From Crocodylus rhombifer (Eukaryota; Chordata; Crocodylia; Crocodylidae), in the NCBI GenBank assembly GCA_038503035.1, contig JAVSML010038700.1, positions 1-64,000 on the forward strand: a stretch of DNA of 64,000 bases, in the 5' to 3' direction. A program made the position numbers and the translations under genes. A model generated the notes under the pieces. The model had not been told where the DNA came from, ran no database searches, and saw only the letters and a program-made list of their open reading frames with translations. This document shows, one piece after another, positions 60,176 to 64,000 of the stretch. Position 1 is the stretch's first letter. The number at the start of each line of letters is the position of its first letter.

Positions 60176-61266
60176 TAAGTGGCTAGGGTGGGTTTCTTCG
60201 AAGTGCTTTGGTCACTGAAAGCCAGTGGGAGTGTGATCTTCCTTGGTTTAAGCATCTAGGAACTTTCAAAAGCCCCTCAGTCCTAAAGACAGACCTGGGG
60301 TCTAGATTGCATCCTGGGCCTCTGTCCTGGGAGCCGTTTTGCAGGAGTAAAGTTCACCACAAAGCAGTGGAATAACTTGTGGGATTGCAACTAGTACTGA
60401 GAAACCTGACTGCCACTGCCTGCTGCCCATGCCTACTGAGTGATCCACTCATCATCTCTCTTGCTTTATTCCTCTAAATGTGCTTTTATTGGCTGCCTGG
60501 AAAACAGCAGTATTTGAAGGATTAGAGGGCAGCTGATGTATGAATCTAAGGATGTCTCTCACTCTCTTATGCTGAAATGTTTGTGTGTGTATGGGTCTGT
60601 GCATATGTGTGTGCATGCATAGATGCGTGTGCACATGTGTTGGTCCAGCATGTGGAAAACACAGGTTATAGGCGACCAACAAGTTACTGCAAGGTAAGTG
60701 AAGGTGTGAACTTGCAGTGTGTTTGCTTCTCTGTAGCAACTACTTGTGTGCATGCTTTAACCCCCCCGGTAAAAGAGACAGCTTACCTTCCAGGAACTTG
60801 CTCCCTTTTTTACCGCAGGGTATGAGTGTACTTGCAAGCAGTTACCACAGAGTAGCTCATGCATACTCCACTTACCCTTCCAGTGCCTTGTTCGTGTGTC
60901 CACAACTCTAGGTACAAGTCCTGCTCTGCCTGGTTAAAGACAAAATTCATCATCCCAAATGCCCTGGAATCAAGTAAAACAGGGGCTTCAGATAGGATCC
61001 TCCGTGCCTCAGCTAGTGCCAAGTTGTAGGACAAGGGGGCATCTCTTACAGCCTGGGACCAGAAAGACTTTTCTGACAAAGCCTTCCTGGAAACCAAGAG
61101 AACGCTATGAAGCATTACAGCTTTGCAGAAACAGCACAAGTTGCTGAAATTTTGTGCAAATATTCTGAGCAAGTCAACTCTTTTTTTTCCCTTGGACAAC
61201 CCTGCAGGCAAGCTGCCTACAGTCTGGCTCATTTCCCAGTTCTAACAGTGTCTTTCTCTCTCCAAG
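60176..61266. other. Right end of the giant intron
   Basis: A TG-rich degenerate microsatellite lies at about 60578-60642. No other element recognised until the acceptor of the exon at 61267. Confidence 0.5.
60578..60642. repeat. Degenerate TG-rich simple repeat
   Basis: TGTTTGTGTGTGTATGGG and TGTGTGTGCATGCATAG with interruptions. Confidence 0.8.
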
Positions 61267-61417
61267 GGAAGAAGCAATGTTGTCCACCTACTTCGAAACC
61301 ATCAATGACCTGCTCTCCTCCTTCGGGCCAGTCCGAGACTGCGCACGCAACAATGGCGGCTGTACCCGCAATTTCAAGTGTGTTTCAGACCGCAAGGTGG
61401 ACTCCACGGGCTGTGTG
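61267..61417 (+). CDS. ASTN2: Astrotactin-2 exon, helical linker and first half of second visible EGF-like module
   Basis: A 151-bp exon with a TCTTTCTCTCTCCAAG acceptor and a GTG|GTATGT donor. The first G completes the arginine codon (AG+G) left by the exon ending at 6010. The frame reads [32 protein letters not shown], then [18 protein letters not shown], ending on a codon boundary (phase 0). Cysteine spacing C-x6-C-x5-C-x10-C fits the first four cysteines of an EGF-like domain; the fifth should open the next exon. The preceding segment is predicted to be helical. From memory, vertebrate ASTN2 is nearly identical here with a few conservative changes (Ser for Ala, Gln for Lys, Ser for Thr). 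A methionine at 61277 is internal and not a start. The next exon should begin with a cysteine codon and was not found in the remaining 2.6 kb. Confidence 0.92.
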
Positions 61418-61569
61418 GTATGTACACAGAGCTACTGCTCTGGAGAAAGTGTGTGTTGTAGGGGGATGTGCAGAAGGAGGCATTTTTTGCTTTTTGTCGA
61501 TACAATTTAAGGAATCGTTCTTGCCTTTTGGGAGGTATTACTGGGGATCTGTCTATCCCCATGATTTTT

Positions 61570-61850
61570 ATCGTTTTTAGACTCAAAGCACCCCTTTGGA
61601 AAATGGTAGCGGTGCATTTTTGCTTGTATTTTTTACTACAAAAAATAATTGAGCAATTGTTCTCTTGCAAAGAACTTAGAGACCACAACAGCTCAGAGTG
61701 TTTTTAATACTATGGATTCCTGTTTGAAATCTCTGAATTTATCTTGTGGATCATGTCTGCACACCTAACAGTGCTGAGTGTGAGGGACCCCACGGCACCC
61801 TTGAAAGGATCTCAAGGCAATCCACGCTGTCAAGTAGAGGATCGCTGGTC
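61570..61850. mobile_element. Possible hAT-like relic related to 35885
   Basis: TTTAGACTCAAAGCACCCC at the left matches TTTAGACTCAAGGCACCCC at 35917, and GGCACCCTTGAAAGGATCTC lies near the right end. Terminal repeats are decayed and no duplication is seen. Confidence 0.45.
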
Positions 61851-62934
61851 TGTCCCTTTAGCCCTCCTCTTCTCTACTGCTTGCTATACTAGGCAAGAGT
61901 GAACTTTTCTGGCCCATATGCTTGGGTGTCCTGTAGGATCTCCATACATGTCTGGTAGAATCATTTCAGTTGCAAGGAGGGGGTAATGGTGAGGAGGCAA
62001 ATGCCCCCCATTCCTGCTGGTTACACTGGATAACACATGAGATTGCTGTCTGAAAATTTGGACAGATGAACGAGTTAAAGCCCTTGTGACCCTTTCAGCC
62101 TGAACAGTAAGCCACTTTATGTTGTCTTACCTAGCTGTTGTCATTAGGAAGGGAAATGGGTGATTGGAGTCAGGTATTTTTTTGATGGGATTTGGTTATT
62201 GACCCTGGATGTTCACAAAGGCCTGTTTCCCTGAACATAGAAACTAATAGCAACAGGCTGTGGCCTTGCTCAGATACCCAGTCTGCCTCTTGAGCAAGTA
62301 CTGTGCCAAAAGTAAGTCCTGTTTCTTAACTTCTGCCCTGGACCATGGTTGCCACTCTTGCTTTCTGCTGCTTCCCTGCTCACCATACAATGCAGAGAGC
62401 TTTCCAAGCAAGCTCTTCACTCCCTTTCCTTTGCACCCACTTCCTAGGAAACCTTCCTAACCTCACGACTCAACTTTGCTCAGGCCGCGGTGTGCAGCCC
62501 TGCGTCTCATGCAGTAGCTCTATTGCCAGCTCCAGTTCTCATTGTGTAAAGAAGCATTGCTGCTCCTTTCATGGTGTGCTCAGCACAGCACACCTGTGGC
62601 CTTTCAGCTGATCTGCATCTGATGGGAGCACAAACAGCTTCCTACAAAACAGCTTTCTACAAGAGGGTGTCGGTTGCTGTAGGTTTGGTTTTTACATAAA
62701 CTCTGGAGGTGTGCATATGTCAGGAAAAATGTTCTTTGCGCAAAGCTTTGTGAAGCCGAGTCAGTTCTTGACTTTCACAATTAGTTTTCCTCTTTCTGTA
62801 AAACAATCCTGAAAACAACAAACAAATTAACACGGGGCTCTAGTCTGGTGGCATAACTACATGCTTTACGCAGTAGTATGGAGTGTCTGTCACAGGGGAC
62901 CCATCCCAGCCCATTATACAGACAATGAGACTGC

Positions 62935-63285
62935 CAACCATGATATCTCTGCCCTGTACATACATGCAGGTATGCACGCTTGTGCTTTTTCCCTTTCTCA
63001 TTGTTATGTATCCCTTGCACACATACCTACAGGCTGCCACAACTGTACTTGTGACCTTCCTGCATGTTCACCTACAATCACACTTGTTAGGGGTTGTGTT
63101 TTCTTTTCCTGTACATACCTTCTTGCATCCAGTCATAAACATGCTCACACAAACTTGTGCTGTTTCTCTTGTGCTCACATACTTCCTACACAACCAGACA
63201 CTTGCTCACTTTCTGGCATGCATACACATGTATGTGCACAAACCCAATACACACCCACCCACATGCACGCTCTCTCTTCTTCCAG
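62935..63285. repeat. Degenerate CA/TG-rich repeat region
   Basis: ACATACATGCAGGTATGCAC, ACACATACCTACAGGC, CATGCATACACATGTATG and ACACACCCACCCACATGCAC recur loosely over 350 bp with spacers. It explains the two overlapping Cys/His/Thr-rich open frames at 62861-63386. Confidence 0.6.
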
Positions 63286-64000
63286 CCCCCTTAGCATCCT
63301 CATACTCCCCCAATCCTAAAGCCACTCTATTCAGCGTGGAAGTATTTCCTGTTCCCCCTCCTTGTCTCTGTAGAGGCAGAAGTTAAGTGTCTCTTTACTT
63401 ATTGAAGATGTTTATGTACAGTATCCTGGAAAGGTCAGACTGGAGTGATGCTGTCTCTGGGGTGGCTTTTTCATTATCCCCCATTTCCAAGTGCTTGGTA
63501 AGGACATTTAGTACTGCAGCCGGATGGCGCTGATGTGTTGCAGGCCGTACTTTGCAAAATGTATCCTTACACGATGGTTTCCTCCCACTCCTCCTTTCCC
63601 CTTTTCTTCCTTTCAACTTCTCTCACTCTTTTTTTCTGTGGGGTTTTCCTGTTGTTGTTTTGTTCCATTTGCCATTTTGCCCTGACAACGAATATGCCTC
63701 CCAGATATTGTCAGAGCCCATCGGAGTCGTGGTTGCTGCAGGCTGCCAGGAAGAGACACTGAGACGCCTCTTTTTAAAAGTCAAGATGTATTAAGATAGA
63801 AATTGTCAATAAATTACAGGCCTGGCGCTCCCCACGCCGGCACATGGAGCGGCGGAAATTGAAATCTGTGTCACTCTGGGAAAACGAGGCCTCCCTCCCT
63901 ACTCGATAATGACTAAATTAGGCTGTATTTAAAGAGAACAAAACAGGAAAGGAACAGGGAATTGGGGGAGGGAGCGGAGGGAGAAGAAATAAGAAATCAC

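Larger units (their letters stand above)
6011..61266 (+). other. ASTN2: ASTN2 giant intron, about 55.3 kb, phase 2
   Basis: Begins with GTAGGA after the exon ending at 6010 and ends with TTTCTCTCTCCAAG before 61267. The split arginine codon (AG + G) is restored exactly across it. No further exon with plausible splice sites and recognisable protein was found inside. The content is transposon relics, simple repeats and unannotated sequence, listed separately. In human, TRIM32 is nested in an ASTN2 intron; no open frame long enough for that single-exon protein exists here. Confidence 0.8.
61418..64000 (+). other. ASTN2: ASTN2 intron after the EGF-like exon (partial, phase 0)
   Basis: Begins with GTATGT. 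No following exon was recognised. It contains a possible hAT-like relic (61570-61850), a CA/TG-rich degenerate region (62935-63280), and a repeat-free CpG-retaining stretch at 63690-63990. Confidence 0.75.

Noticed and set aside
61277..61510. Start codon at 61277 as a gene start
   Set aside because: This methionine is internal: the reading frame continues upstream to a good splice acceptor and joins in phase to the exon ending at 6010.
62861..63386. Two overlapping frames of 152 and 167 codons
   Set aside because: Both arise from degenerate CA/TG-rich sequence and lack any family resemblance.
1..64000. CRISPR arrays, prokaryotic operons, prophage or viral genes
   Set aside because: No regularly spaced repeats with unique spacers, no dense coding and no viral gene blocks; the window is intronic vertebrate DNA.

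Overview
This is a vertebrate nuclear window with no bacterial or viral gene organisation. Its repeats (CR1 LINE fragments of the type I associate with crocodilians, short non-autonomous hAT-like transposons, and old MIR/CORE-SINE-like pieces) suggest a reptile, most likely a crocodilian. That assignment rests on remembered repeat families, not on a search.

The only gene I can support is part of one on the + strand: four consecutive coding exons of an astrotactin, best matching ASTN2 from memory. Three exons are packed into 1 kb near the left end (5031-5115, 5322-5396, 5873-6010). The fourth follows an intron of about 55 kb (61267-61417). Reading phases join exactly across all three junctions (2/1, 2/1, 2/1) and all splice sites are GT-AG. 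Together they encode the end of one EGF-like module, the linker after it, and the first half of the next EGF-like module in the extracellular part of the protein. The rest of the gene lies outside the window on both sides.

The remaining sequence is intron. Bases 1-5030 lie upstream of the first visible exon, 6011-61266 is the giant intron, and 61418-64000 begins the next one. The giant intron holds CR1 pieces in both orientations (17.7, 35.5, 39.0, 43.5, 51.9 and 58.0-60.2 kb), several inverted-repeat DNA transposons (9.3, 14.1, 31.4, 43.3, 51.4, 57.1 and 58.4 kb), large hairpins (10.8, 22.6, 36.7-37.1 kb), SINE-like relics and simple repeats. Two nestings in opposite order tie the hAT-like family to CR1: at 58.4 kb a hAT-like element sits inside a CR1 reverse-transcriptase gene, and at 51.9 kb a CR1 3' end sits inside another copy of the same hAT-like family.

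No TRIM32-sized single-exon gene, RNA gene, CRISPR array or intact transposase is visible. Some AT-rich, repeat-free intron stretches look like conserved noncoding elements, but this cannot be shown without alignment.
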